From the NCBI RefSeq assembly GCF_000143415.4, contig NW_003314262.1:796518-860517 (forward strand): DNA of 64,000 nt, written 5' to 3'. The position numbers and the translations under genes were made by a program. Of the stretch, positions 10,560 through 22,297 are shown piece by piece. The DNA is from Selaginella moellendorffii. Taxonomy: Eukaryota > Streptophyta > Lycopodiopsida > Selaginellales > Selaginellaceae. Numbering within the stretch: the first letter of the stretch is position 1; each line of letters starts with the position of its first letter. The notes beneath the pieces were generated by a model. The model did no database searches. It had not been told where the DNA came from and was given only the letters and a program-made list of their open reading frames with translations.

Positions 10560-11449
10560 TCCACTTCCTTTGCTTCTATGCTCTATGCTTGGGAGTTTGG
10601 CTCTGTTCCTATTATTTAGTGGCTTAAGGCTTTGAAACTCGGGTTCCATTATCTTTAGACATGTGGCATATAAAGAGTTTAGGTTTCTCTCCATGGTTAT
10701 TTTATAGTAAATCACTATAGGATAAAGAATGAAAACCATGTAAGCTGCACAACTAAGCAAAAGGTGTTATACAATTTATTAGATTGGTAAAAGTTTACTT
10801 CTTATTGGGATAAAAAGGTTAAATGTATCCTTTGGGGGATAAATTATTTATGTTGCGATATAATGAGTTAATGTCATAAATAAAATGTTCATTGTAAAAC
10901 AAATCCATTATTAGGACACCTAAATACTCTAAAACACTAAAAAGTGGTGTTTGGTATCATGAGGACATTAGATAAAGCCGAGTAATAAGTAGTAAACCAA
11001 AATAATAACTAAAACCCAACCAGAGTTAATTTTAGGGTATATTTAGCATGAATAAGATTTTATCTTTCAATTAAAACTTAGAATGATTAAGCTTAATTTT
11101 TAATAGAGGAATATAAAGGCTAATATTCTCATATTGTAAACCATGTCAATTTTACCAGTAGATGAACTTTTGCACTCTTAGTGTTGTATCTCTATGGACT
11201 TCATCACTTTTTTGCCAGAAATATAAGAGCAAAAAAAAGTAAAAGTGGGTTATAATAGATCAATTATAAAGTATATGCAGTTGTTTGCTCTTCAGAAGAT
11301 TGTCACTAGATACTAAACATCTATTTAGAGAAGGTTTTCCTAATTTTGATTTGCTAAAGAAAATCATTAGCAATTGATACTCATAGTTTACTAATGAATT
11401 TTTCAAAAAGCTTTGTCAAAGCTATGTATTATAACCCAATGCTAAATAA
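10560..11449. other. AT-rich intergenic DNA, nothing recognised
   Basis: No coding, RNA or transposon signature seen. Short open frames here (for example 10548-10760 on the minus strand) lack any recognisable feature. Confidence 0.5.
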
Positions 11450-11585
11450 CAATGATAAAAAAGCCTAGCCTCACTAGACTATGCTACATCTCCTCTTGAG
11501 GTTCTTCACCACTCAACCACCCTTGCCATTACTACTATAACCCCTTAGGGTAGGTTAAGTTTCTTTAACTCTAAGTCTATGCCTT
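11450..11585 (-). repeat. LTR fragment of the second gypsy family
   Basis: On the minus strand this matches the LTR end at 56085-56257 (shared blocks such as GGTTGAGTGGTGA and GAACCTCAAGAGG, and TAGCATAGTCTAG). No primer site or second end was found, so it is a truncated LTR. Confidence 0.6.
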
Positions 11586-12522
11586 AATATACTCATTGAC
11601 CACATGTTCAAAACTAACACCAAACACTATATAAATGACTTTGAAGCTTTTAAGAGGAGATTATCTGCAAATGAATAGGTAGAATAAACATGTGAATTAG
11701 GTGGTGAGGGGTATGCTATACAGTAGCATTGGTTGAAGGTAAGAACAATGGAATCTATATCTTCCATTGGCATAATTCACTTAACATACATTATCATCAA
11801 TACTCTTTATTTAAAGTTGTTATTTTGGCATTTTGGCATTGATGTCATATATTCCGTTTTAAGAATATTCAATTTTACTTATAGTAGATGCTCCCAATCA
11901 AACAAACTAGAACTCTAATACTCCAAACAAATGGTGAAGATCATTATATGGTGGCAAAAATGGTGGCACCTCTTGAATTCTAGATTCATAGCTTCAAAAA
12001 TTTTAGGTTTAAGAATTTATTGAGCAAGATCCTGCAGTTCTTTGCAGACCCTGGGTATTGAAATATGAAGCCAGGTATGATGAAATTATAACCACTTTTT
12101 CTTCTTCTCTTGTGCATAAATTTCATGTTGTTCTGTTGTAGAATTTCTATCATTACAGAATTGAAAGGCAGAGAATTTATCGGTGCAGTGTTCTTGCAAT
12201 GATCTACAATCTTAAAATTTTATGTTTTATAACTGTTTTACAGTTCTGGAGCCGATCAAAATATCCAGTCTTTGGTCGAAATTTCCCAGCAAGAAGAGCA
12301 CTGCCGATGCAGCAGCTTTGTGCTCTGGCACTCTCGAGTTATCATCACTGCAGCCACTGATACGAATGTGACTGGCCACTCAATCGATTAGTGCAGGAGT
12401 AGCATTAATGACTATTTACAAACAGAGAAAGATAGTAAATCCAAGAGAAATCCAAGAGAGCAATGCAGCTTTTGAGAAAGTAAACAAAAGAGTCTGATAA
12501 AGTTGAGTATGTCTGTCCCTCA
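11586..12522. other. Intergenic DNA, nothing recognised
   Basis: Mixed-composition DNA. A plus-strand stretch at 12244-12400 can be read as protein-like sequence for about 40 codons, but I recognise no family and see no clear start. Confidence 0.4.
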
Positions 12523-12954
12523 CTATCCAATCTTCTTGCTCAAACGAACAAGTAAAGATGTAATTTCAATTATAATTTCAGGACAAATCTGATCTGCTTG
12601 TTTTACAGCAATGCAGCTTCTATGAGCCAAGGCCAGAGGAAAGAGCAGCCCGGTAAGCCCATGGGTGCCTGTCATGACATGATGCCCATTTGTCTGTTTG
12701 GATGATAGCTCTTTCATTTTGATGTTCATGAGGACATACGCACAATCGCTGACACCACAATTGAGAAGGACGATGTACCTTGTGTATATCAGTTTTGTAT
12801 GCCAGTTGGTGACACTTGTGCTTTGCTCATTCCCACGCTGGTAAGGTTGTGGAGTGGCACTGGTATGAGAAGAACAAGCACATATTTTTCCTTTCCTGCC
12901 TCGAGGTGGGAGATCTATGATCCCCCAAAGAAGTGGGAGCGCTACACCATTCAC
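12523..12954 (-). CDS. Hypothetical protein, Cys-containing (TPD1-like?)
   Basis: Open frame of 143 codons. It carries NWHTKLIYTRYIVLLNCGVSDCAYVLM, and the piece YIVLLNCGVSDCAY vaguely resembles the N-x-C core of plant TPD1-like secreted proteins. No convincing signal peptide and not all expected cysteines are visible. It could be a single exon, a decayed copy or a chance frame. Function is not assigned. Confidence 0.2.
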   Translation of the reverse strand: MNGVALPLLWGIIDLPPRGRKGKICACSSHTSATPQPYQRGNEQSTSVTNWHTKLIYTRYIVLLNCGVSDCAYVLMNIKMKELSSKQTNGHHVMTGTHGLTGLLFPLALAHRSCIAVKQADQICPEIIIEITSLLVRLSKKIG

Positions 12955-13041
12955 AGAGACTAGTATTGGTTTTGTTTGAGACTTTGAAAAAACAATTTAT
13001 GGCTGTTGCCTTAGCATCGCAGAGAAGGCCATAGAATTAGA

Positions 13042-13440
13042 ATGGGCGAAGTGGTAGTGGTCGCGGGAGGCAGCTCAAAGGATCTCATCCCTCTGGTGTC
13101 CAAGGTAATCCATTTTCCCTGCCACAGTGATTCTCTGCTTACATTTCCCCGTCTTGGAAGGATGTCCCTAAAGCCTTGCTGCCCATCTCTTATGTCTCGG
13201 ACCTTTTGAAGGATAGCAATCTCAACAATGTGAGTGTCGTAAGTTAGCCTCTGCACTTTGTTGCACGGCCTTACGTGTGTGTCTCTGCCCAAGGTGGTTG
13301 CGGGGAATGAGTCCGGTGTTAGAGTCGGTAGGTAGGTTTCCACAGTTTCGGAAGAAAGTGGGACAGCAGATGTCCTTCGCAGCATGACTCATTGGCTCAG
13401 TAGCGAGAATGTCTTGGTGGCCAGCGCTTTGCTCACTAAG
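13042..13440 (+). pseudogene. EIF2B3: eIF2B gamma subunit (EIF2B3) N-terminal fragment
   Basis: A truncated copy of the gene for the gamma subunit of eIF2B, which with epsilon forms the catalytic part of the GDP-GTP exchange factor for eIF2. Exon-like pieces are 13042-13104 (MGEVVVVAGGSSKDLIPLVSK), 13161-13229 (DVPKALLPISYVSDLLKDSN) and 13294-13438 (VVAGNESGVRVG, then EESGTADVLRSMTHWL and ENVLVASALLTK), separated by introns of 56 and 64 nt. The nucleotidyltransferase-like core is recognisable (GG near the start, DVPKALLP, GTAD). About six residues expected after LLP are missing, a TAG stop lies near 13336, and homology ends around residue 110, far short of a full subunit. No second copy is in the window. 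Confidence 0.72.
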
Positions 13441-14543
13441 CAGAGTAGGTTGTTAGCAGCGATATGGTATGCGATGTATCACTGGAGCCATTGCATCATC
13501 ATCTTAGATCCGTCTGGATCCCCCAGGTCTGACAAAGTCCAAAGGTTGTAGATGGTCAAGAGGCCGGAAAACACCAAACTGTTTTTCATTAGAACGTGGG
13601 AAACGTTTACCTTTAAGAAGAAAAGATCTGCCATTGTTTTGCTTTCCAAGTGGTGTCAAAGTACGTTTGTATAGTAAGGTTACCCAGCTGTGACTGAACA
13701 AACTTTTTGACTGTGGAGATATACACAGGACTATGTTCAAACAGTCATATATAGTGATATATTATGTGCTACACTTTGTGATGTGTATATCATGCTAAAA
13801 ATGTATGAACTTAGTTTAATCAAGATGTCAAATACCCTCATAGAACCACTAATAGTAATAGTTCTATTGTATAACTATATCTTTTTGGATAGTGCCTCTA
13901 TGCAAAGTGCGACACTGTGGAGTGAATACAGTAACGCTATATCTTGAATGTGACAGTTCACCAGAAAGGAAATAGCATGACCAATTTCCAAGGACAGTGG
14001 AGGTTGCAAAATCAGAGGTAGCTACTTGTCCGTGGAACTCTATGCCTCATTTCAAGTGGCAGTGGCGTTGAAGATCCAGGTTCAAAAGACGATTAGTGGC
14101 TTTTTTGCGCATAATTAAACAGTCATATATAGTGAATATAGCCATGACCCTTGACTTTTTACTAGCGGCATGCTATATCCCACCCTCTCTGACCTCTTTT
14201 TCTTGCGTATAACTCTTTGACTGTAGAGATATAGCATACCCAAGAATGACATCCAAATGTCTCATTTTTACTGCCATCTTGCAGCTCAAATACTTACGGT
14301 TTTACACTAAGCATTACATGGACCAGTAGGAAGGGAAATTTGCTGTGGCTACCCTCTTAACAGTGCTTAAAAGGCATTTTCCATTACCTGAGAGGCAGTT
14401 TCCATTACCCGATAAGAAACATGGAAGAATACAGCAGATTTTTAAAAAATATTTAGAATGATAATGAGCAGCTAAGTTTTACCACTAGAAACAGCATGTT
14501 TAATTAGGTAGGGAGCTGGACAGCAATAAGTGTATAGAGCTGT
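13441..14543. other. Intergenic DNA with a short direct repeat
   Basis: No gene recognised. AACAGTCATATATAGTGA occurs at about 13739 and again near 14117, and CTTTGACTGTAGAGATATA-like sequence occurs near 13706 and 14214. This suggests an old local duplication. Confidence 0.45.
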
Positions 14544-17500
14544 TTACTGTGCTGTCCGTATCTGCCACACTGGCGTAAATGGAACCTGAAGGCGATGTGT
14601 GTACTCAAAAAGCAACTCCTCATAGTGCTTGCAAATCTACAATAATCACATATTTAGACTAAAATGGTGTCTGAATAATTTACCTCTGCAAGATTATGGT
14701 GCTTCAGTCTGAGCTCGTCAATCTCATCAACAATACTGGCGTCAAATGTTTGAATGGCGCTTCTTGCAATACAATCTCCAGGCATTACCTCAAAACATCC
14801 ATTATTTATCACTGTTGTAGCATGGGATTTAAGCTCTGGTGGATTATGGGATTTATTAAGGTCCTTCCTAACTCCCTCAACACCAACAACACTTTGGACA
14901 TATAGTTTACCGTGAACCAGATCTAGTTCGTCCTCTCTTTTTGCGATCTGATAAATCAAGTCATTGTTTAGCTGAATTGCTTTGCCCAGCTCGTCCTGAA
15001 GCCTTTCAATCTCGCCCTTTTGTTTGAGTAGAATTCTCTTTTGCTTCGCTTTATTGACAAAATAGTGGTTCCCCAAATTTGCAGCTCCTGCCTTGCAACG
15101 TATCTGCTGCATATATACTAAGCGGTTTGAATACACACAAATAAACTTAACCTCGTTTCTAACATTCGGATATTCATCCTCAATTTGTCGTAAAACGTGT
15201 ATTAGTTCAGCATTCACATCCGTTAAGGTCTCTACATCTTCAGTCAGCCCTTTATAGCATATTAACCAAAAGTAAACGAGGTAAAGCAAGATAAATCTCA
15301 TAGCCATACCTTTCACTGTTTGTTCTAAGACCGGCAGCCGCATGTGCGGACTGGCTTTGACATAGTTTGCTATTTTAAAATTTAAAATATCAATAGTGTT
15401 CTTGAGCTCTTTGTTCGCTTTGAGGAGCTTTTGATACCGGGTCTCACCCAATCCAGATTTTCTAAGCCTTGAATTTTCTCTTCTGAGCTTGTCGACAACT
15501 CTTTTTAGTGTAAAAACAAAAAGCTGCAACTCATTTTCTTTCTTTATGCTATCAATTTCCGCTATTTTTGAGTCCTGTGCCTTTTTGGAAGTCTTCTTGG
15601 GTGTTCCAAAAATTGGTTTCGACACTTCAGGTTTCTGAGAATTTTCCTCCACCCATTCATTAAACAAAATATCAAATTTTGTTTCAATTTCTAACATTTT
15701 TCGCTTTGCTTCGTCCTTTTCGAATCTTAACTGGAGAATTTGTTTATTTTTGTTAGCTATAATGGTCTCCAGCTCGGTCAATTTATTCTCTTGACTAGTA
15801 GAAGAACCGGAATCAGAACCTGGAAGGATGGGCTTCTTATTTGCCATGGTTCTTAGTTTCTTCAGCTCGTTTTCTAGTTTCATAATATGTTCCTCCTTGT
15901 CAACGGCTATATCATGCCGAAGATCACGATTCTCGCATTGAAGCTCTTCCAGATGGCGGACAAGTTCTTGGACTCTGAGGCATTCTTCTAGAGGAGATGG
16001 TTGCTTTAAGTTTTCTAATTTTTCTGTAAGGTCTGCCATAGCGTGCCCTGCTAAGCGTCTGTCCATTTCACTTGCTGCTAAGTCATGTTCATACTGCCTA
16101 AGTTTTGATTTGAGGCTTTCCAAGCCCTGTTGAGCTTTTAGTTTACCTTCATCAGTGAGAGCAAGAGAACTGTTTCTTTTGGTGTTTTTTGTACTATCTA
16201 TACTTGTATTTGTGTCAGCGCAGTCTTTCGTAGTCAATGTATTTGTAGCATCCAAACTGTTGCTGATGCTATTACTTTCAAGACTTTGCAGAAAAGCGCT
16301 CTCAATGTCTGTAACTTCGTCACGAACGTCCTTCTTACTAATTTCTTTCACTTGCTGTTCTACCTTGGCGAGTTTCGCATTTAAATGACTGGTGTGAATT
16401 TCAAGTTCAGCTTTGCAACGTTCTCTAGACGAGGATGACGAGCTTTCAGTGCTCCCATGAGCTCTTTCTCTTTCATATTTTTTGAGCTGTTTTAACACCT
16501 GTTTCATCCTGTCACGTTCCCGTTGAAGCTGATCTTGCATCTCTTTTATCTGTTATTTTTAACATGTGGTTATACGTGCATCGATTTATTTGGAACACCT
16601 GCAAGGTGCTTGCAGACTTCAGCTCCCGGCACCTGGATATCTCAGACAGCAGCTGATGTTTTTGTTGCTTCAGAGCTGTTATTTCTTCTTGTAGTTGTTT
16701 ATTTTGCTGTTTAAGTTGCTGATAATTTAATGCCTGCCGTTCTTCTAAAGAGTTCATTTTTGTGAGGGATGCTATTTTTTTTTCCAGCTGATGAACAACG
16801 TTGTTCAGCTTCTGTAATTTAATGTTTTTAGCTCCTGTAACCAGCTCGTTACACTTCTGTTCATGGGTGCTGAGATAATATTACCCAGCTGTTTGTGTAG
16901 TTTTGCCACAAAAGTGCTCATAGTCTCTTCTTGTTCCTCCTGAAATTAGAACATAAATATGCTAGCATCATTTCCTGAATGAGAAAGCGCACCTTCTTGC
17001 TGTCTCCGTTTTTCAGTTCCTCACACCTGGTTTTAATTCGAATGTGAAAAGTATCACAAATGCAAAGACGGAATGATAATACTGTTGCATCCAGCTGGCA
17101 AGATTGGTTTGCAGCTCCTGTACGTGAAGTTCATGCTTAGAAATCAACTCTTGCAACTGTTTCTGGAAAAACCCTGCTAAAGCACCAGCCATACTTTTCC
17201 CTTCTTCCTTTTGAGAATAAATTTTCTGACAATGAAACGAGAAAGATTCTTGCATAAGCTTTGTGATATTTTATACCTTGAGCACGTTCATCATTGCATC
17301 TGAATTTTGATTAGTAAACATAAGGATTACTTCCTCTAGAGCGGCCATTTCCTGCCTATCTTGTTGTTGCTGTTCAGTAGCAGCTTCGTATGCCTCGTGC
17401 AATGTCTTGATAAATTCGTCGCTTTCTTGTTCTTCCAGTCTCTCAAAATGCCTTTCAATATTTTTAGCTTCTTTCTGCATTTGGAGTATAAAATTGGAAA

Positions 17501-17913
17501 TTTTGCACAAAGAGGTCAACCTCGTGGTATTCATCTGATGCAGTTGATTCAGGAGGAACTCTGACAATTTTAAACTCTCCAACTTTCTGTACTTGCGGCC
17601 TAATATAATCGTAGTAATATTCAAAAGGGGACTATACCTCACTTTCATGTGATATCCCAGGAGATTCATCATTATGGCGGCAGCTTGTTACAGGTGTATA
17701 GGTACTAGTTTTGATTGGTTTCTTGAACACATCAACCCTCCAAACTCTCACCTTTTCGTTCTCAGACTGCAATGCAACCATACATATCGCTAGAACTCAT
17801 TGCTACTGAGTGGAACAGATCAGAGTTTGCTTGATGTTAATGAAATTTGATCGTGAAAGAAAGAGGCACACCTCTTGGCAATTACATTGGTTGTCAAAGT
17901 CGTCAGGCTCCAT
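14544..17913 (-). CDS. Long coiled-coil protein, CEP290-like in part
   Basis: A multi-exon minus-strand gene. The start is taken as ATG at 17913 (MEPDDFDNQCNCQE, exon 17872-17913), followed by exon 17638-17766 in the same phase. The last exon (ICKHYEELLFEYTHRLQVPF, then TPVWQIRTAQ) ends at a stop at 14544-14546. Most of the product is heptad-rich, Gln/Glu/Lys-rich coiled coil, for example EERQALNYQQLKQQNKQLQ and KQKGEIERLQDELGKAIQLN. The block LKRVVDKLRRENSRLRK resembles the C-terminal coiled coil of CEP290, a ciliary transition-zone protein, but the C-terminal end does not look like CEP290, so a different centriolar or ciliary coiled-coil protein is possible. Introns are short. It is divergent from DNAAF1, with 664 bp between the start codons, which fits a ciliary role. 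Gene confidence is high, identity low. Confidence 0.6.
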
Positions 17914-18577
17914 TCTTCTTTAGCCTAATTGTTTCCTGCTTTCTAATAGGCTATTGGGAAACAAAAAAAATCTAAGCATTCACGATTTGAAATTTCCATG
18001 GATCAGACTAGACTGCAGCGTCCTCGCATGTTGTATGTTACACAGCTCAAAAGCTCCAGCATGGTACATCATAAAGAGGTTAAGGGGCTGTGCAAGCCCA
18101 TTACCGCCAGGAACATGGTGAGCCGGGCGCAAGCCCGGTGCGTATGTTCATGCGGTCAACGGGGGCACACATGTCCCTTGACTGTCCGCGGGCAGGTACA
18201 AGCCTGTTAAGTGACACGTGGCACATTTTTATTAGATTAGTACACCTGGAGAATTTTTTTGTACCACATAACCAATAATACAGGCCACATCAGCCACGTG
18301 GATGTCACAATAAAATTCTTGCTAAGAACTAATCTAGATCCAACTATCAGCAACCGTGAGATTAACTTAACTGGCCGTGAAGGGCCAGGCTCTTCTTATC
18401 TTCTTCCTTTTTCTCACAAATTCTTTTACTAAGGCTATAAATCATTTTAAGTGCCAATGTAATTTTTCTTACAAAAATCCTTCCAGCTGAGCAGCTATTT
18501 GGTAGTTTTCAGGTAGTTATGAGTATTCAAACAATGGAATATGCTGGATTGATGCTAGGGCATTACATCCGAACAGA
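17914..18577. promoter_or_regulatory. Divergent intergenic region between two genes
   Basis: 664 bp between the start codons of the coiled-coil gene (minus) and DNAAF1 (plus), so a shared or bidirectional promoter is possible. The middle (about 18080-18200) is GC-rich with small hairpins, for example CCGGGCGCAAGCCCGG at 18122-18137. No RFX-type X-box was identified with confidence. Confidence 0.4.
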
Positions 18578-20405
18578 ATGGGTTTTGATATGACTCCAGA
18601 GTCTTTAAAAAAGCTCTGTAGGGATCTCAGATTGTAAGCGAGCTTTTATCTGTGACGCTTGTGCTAATGACTGTGTTATGTAGGTATTCGAGCTGTCCAG
18701 AGTTAAATGACGTTCTCCATTTACAACAAAAGGTTTCAATGATATTCTACGAACAATTGTGATAATTGTTTTCTAGCTTTACAGGGCATAATAGAAATAA
18801 AGAGCCTGGAAAAGTACACCGGTTTAAAAACTTTATATCTGGAATCAAACGGTAGCATTTGCAGCCTTCTTGTTCCTTAACAAGTTCAAAAGAATGCAGC
18901 TATTTCAAGGATTGAAGGATTAGAAAACTTGAAAGAACTTCGATGCCTCTATATAAATCAAGTACCATTTGTGCTGCTTTAATTGATGGTCTTTCTGGTC
19001 TATGAATAAATAGAATCTGGTAGATCATGTGTCCGGTTTGGACAGTCTCAGGCTGCTTGAGACATTGGATTTGGCTGACAATCAGGTCAATCTATCTTTG
19101 GATAAACTGTTTACACATAATGGTAGTTTTCCGTTTGCAGATTAAGACAGTTCAAGGTCTCTCCTGCTGCATATCTCTACGCCAGCTCAACCTTTCTGGG
19201 AATCGAATTCAGAGCAAGGCAGACGTTGAGCATCTTCTAGTAAGGATGCCTAATAAATATTTGTCATCAATTATTAGGTCGCAGGGGTGTCCCAGTTTAA
19301 CGTCTTTGGACATATCGAAGAACAAAATTGAAGATGGAGAAGCAATTAAGGTTTTCTTTCATTTCAAATGCACCATGGAGAAAAAAAAATTGTTTTAACC
19401 TGTAGGCATTAAGATCGATGCACCTAAATCTTTTGAGACTCTGCGGAAACCCTGTAATGACTAAAATATGGTGCTATAGAAAGTCGACAATAGCATGCAT
19501 GCCATCAGTAAGCTTTGAAGTCAAAAAATACTTTATATAAGACAAACTTAAATTTGGACAGTTAAACTATTTCGACGACTCTCCTGTGTTTGAAAGAGAG
19601 CGCCGCTTGGCATATGCATGGCTGGAAGGTGGTGCAGAGGTGCACTGCGTTTGGTAATGTTTTCAACTTTAATAAATTATTGCAGGGAGAGACGATGATG
19701 CGGGAAATGATTAAGAAAGAGGAAGCTGATCAAAGAGCTTATCACCATCAAGGCATGATTATCTAAAGTCTAACAAGGCTTTTATTTTAGATACCTTCAT
19801 GCATAGCTTTCCAGGAAATGATTCGAAGGGCACGCAGTGGAGCAGCCGCAGAACACCAGCAACTAGATGACGCTTGCAAGATTGAGAAAGAAACAGATGC
19901 GTGGATTAATGAAGGGCAAGCTTGTAAGAAAAAAAGAATCGACCTGGAAAGCCCCGCTGCAGATGTAGTATATTTGAAGAGAGACTATGCGGACACTGAT
20001 CTGGATGACATCATGAGCCAAACTACGAATTCATCGCAATGCGACATAATGGATATGGACATTCAGGAAAGCCCTGTAAGCTTGGGAGTCTCTGCACCTT
20101 GTCCAATAAAGGAGGCTAGAAACGAAAAAGATCCAGAATTGGAGGCAAAAGTGCATAAACAAACTTTGCGAGAGCTCAAGTCACAAGGGGCTGAAAAGGA
20201 AGGAGCTTTCAAGACGCAACTGCAGGAGAAAATGCTAGAACGCGCTGCTAGTGGCATTGAAGAAACAAGCTCCCTGGCTATGACAACAAGACCCGTCATA
20301 TGGGGTACAAAAGCATACAGGCAATTGTGGACAGTTGCAAAGAGTATAAACAGTGATAAAGAATACGAGGGCATGGAGCTGGATGACTGTTCACAGCGTG
20401 AATAG
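18578..20405 (+). CDS. DNAAF1: DNAAF1 (LRRC50/ODA7), dynein arm assembly factor
   Basis: Cytoplasmic leucine-rich-repeat protein needed to preassemble axonemal dynein arms of motile cilia. Eleven exons join in phase: 18578-18633, 18684-18732, 18785-18851, 18900-18961, 19014-19085, 19141-19239, 19285-19350, 19406-19507, 19562-19639, 19686-19752 and 19807-20405, giving 438 aa. The N-terminus MTPESLKKLCRDLRLY aligns with MTKSSLQKLCKQHKLY of animal DNAAF1. LRRs follow (YTGLKTLYLESN, LRLLETLDLADNQIKTVQGL, SLRQLNLSGN, SLTSLDISKN). The LRR cap is LRLCGNPVMTK, YRKSTIACMPS, LNYFDDSPVFERERRLAYAW, a DNAAF1 hallmark. The C-terminal half is acidic and low-complexity. Introns are 45-55 nt; the tenth appears to use a GC donor (19753). 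An alternative start is ATG 18590. Confidence 0.93.
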
Positions 20406-20752
20406 CAGCAGCTCCCAGACAGTCTCTATCTGGCGTCATATAGTTTACAATGTTACTCTGACTGGATGCCATTGTAGAACCAACTCATTTTAAGAAACAA
20501 CTAGCATTCAAAATCACATAAACCGCTCACCTAGATACAAGAGACAAGACAAGAAAAACCGGATGGAATTCCGTTCTTTGACTTTAAGTTCCGCTTTCAA
20601 TGCAGCTGTTCTACATTGGCAAAGTGATTTCACTCCTGGGTAGACACGTGTATGTGCCAGGTGGACCAACGTGGCAGTTCGGCCGGCTCGCTTCGTACGG
20701 GCACTCGATGGTTTGTTTTTGGGATGCTGGTGTTGGCATTCATTAGGAAGCC
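20406..20752. other. Intergenic region DNAAF1-CFAP144
   Basis: 347 bp between two plus-strand ciliary genes. It must hold the DNAAF1 3' UTR and the promoter of the next gene. No distinct motif was recognised. Confidence 0.4.
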
Positions 20753-21544
20753 ATGGGTGACATAGTAGAACGACCGAAATCATCGGGCTTGCCGCATTCC
20801 AAAACCCGTGGAAAGCAGAAGGAACATGTCTTTCAGAGGTTTCCTACCAACATTGACGAAGTAGCGCAGAATGCAGTGTGGAGAGAGTTCTGTAAGAAAT
20901 TGGATTCTAATGAAGTCAACGTTGGAGAGTTCACAATCAACCCTTTAACAAGTACGTTGCATATCTTACTCATTGCATGGTTAACTTGATAATGCATGTG
21001 CAGCTGTACCCATTACCGAGAAACCAACACGAGTCGTTCCTTCTGTGCGGGGTACCACTCCTCAACCTCTATTCAAAAAGTCAAAGTGGCGTTTGACCGT
21101 GCTAGTTACAGCTTAATCGGTGATTGTGATCAGTTTCCAAAGATGAGTTTAAGGATGCAAAGCAGCTGCTTGAGGACTTGTATCCCATTAAGAATCTGGA
21201 CCTGGTTCCTCCAGAAAAATATGAAGTCCCACTTACTTATGCTCAAGAGTATGGGTGGGCCAACATGCCATTGGTACTGATATATTAGATATAGTTTTCG
21301 TTTTCTCAATAGATATTTTCATCAGGTGAAGCCAAAGACAGCTTTCGAGTTTCCGAGGCAAACTTGTGAAATTACGCAGTTTGCTGCTGCCTATCTGGAA
21401 GCTATGCACACAACTCCATTCTCAAAGAAAGGCTTTGTTCCTCGTTATATTCTTAAACAGCAAGCAGCACTAAGGGCAGCTGATGCTGCTGCCACTGCCG
21501 CCACCGCTGCTCCTGCTGCTGTTGCTCCACCTCAACCTGGTTGA
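20753..21544 (+). CDS. CFAP144: CFAP144 (FAM183)-like axonemal protein
   Basis: Cilia- and flagella-associated protein of the FAM183/FAP144 family, a small axonemal protein. Four exons join in phase: 20753-20951, 21004-21090, 21134-21273 and 21326-21544, giving 214 aa; introns are 52, 43 and 52 nt. Family-like blocks are NAVWREFCKKLDS, GEFTINPLTTVPITEKPTR and the C-terminal part VPLTYAQEYGWANMPL, then FEFPRQTCEITQFAAAYLEAM. The animal family has the same order: an N-terminal segment, an NP...TEKP motif, then a late xxYxxxxTxxxxIGW region and a short helix. An Ala/Pro-rich tail makes it longer than animal members. It follows DNAAF1 on the same strand, which supports a ciliary role. Identity rests on recalled family pattern. 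Confidence 0.7.
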
Positions 21545-22297
21545 TACATCTATGTCTTTGTTTATAAAAGAAAACATTTTTGGAGTTTCTTAAATGTCAT
21601 AAGTGATGTTTGTGGCTGCTATCTTTTGAGATGCTGAGACAAATTCCTGAAGGCACTTTCGATTTTGTGTAGCGAAAAAAGCCTTGCAGCCTAGCCACCT
21701 GCTTTGACAAAGAGCTATGCACTGTGAGCCTAGGTTCTATTCTTGTTAAGTTGAGCTCCCCAGTTAAATGAGGCACCCCAGAACCTTAACATAAGACTAG
21801 CAAGGAATCTAGCTCCGCTGGCTTAGATAGAAACTAAATATTTAATTATCATCATCATATTCATATATTTAAATGAAAGAGTTAGTATAATAATGGCATA
21901 TGTTAGGGATAGAGTGTCGGTCATCACTAGAAGGAAGGTATACTGTGTGTGTGTGTGTGTGTGATGAGGCAATGTTTCTGTGGAACCAGTCAACCACATG
22001 GATCCATAAAGTACTGACATCTCTCTCTGTCCTCTCGATTTTTTCCCTTCCCTGCAGGTATTGAGATCTTGCAATTGCATATAGATTAGTTGCAAACAAG
22101 AATTCAAGAAACCCCATATTGTATTTCTTCTATTTTCTTCCCCCTAGATATGATGCTGTTTCTGCAGCCATTGCTAGAGTGACACTTTAATTTTATGGAC
22201 GAAAGTTTCATTTATTTTAGTCTAATTTATTGCATTGTATTATACTCTTTACCTACAGTTGATGTTCAAGGATATCCATGGCTCAACACCCTTGCAC
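21545..22297. repeat. Repeat-rich spacer with Helitron-like termini
   Basis: 3' flank of CFAP144, then a minus-oriented Helitron-like 3' end (21797-21824: CTAG next to a CCAGCGGAGC hairpin) and, on the plus strand, a TC-starting sequence from 21849 (TCATCATCATATTCATATAT) that recurs near 36907 and, on the minus strand, 39584-39550. A (TG)n microsatellite lies at about 21942-21963. No gene recognised. Confidence 0.5.

Noticed and set aside
14544-17913. Firm naming of the coiled-coil gene as CEP290
   Set aside because: Only one block looks alike, coiled coils mislead, and the C-terminus does not fit.
18080-18240. GC-rich small-hairpin stretch as a gene (62-70 codon frames)
   Set aside because: No homology recognised, and the frames overlap in the promoter region of DNAAF1.
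20063-20374. 103-codon minus frame
   Set aside because: Antisense shadow of DNAAF1 exon 11.
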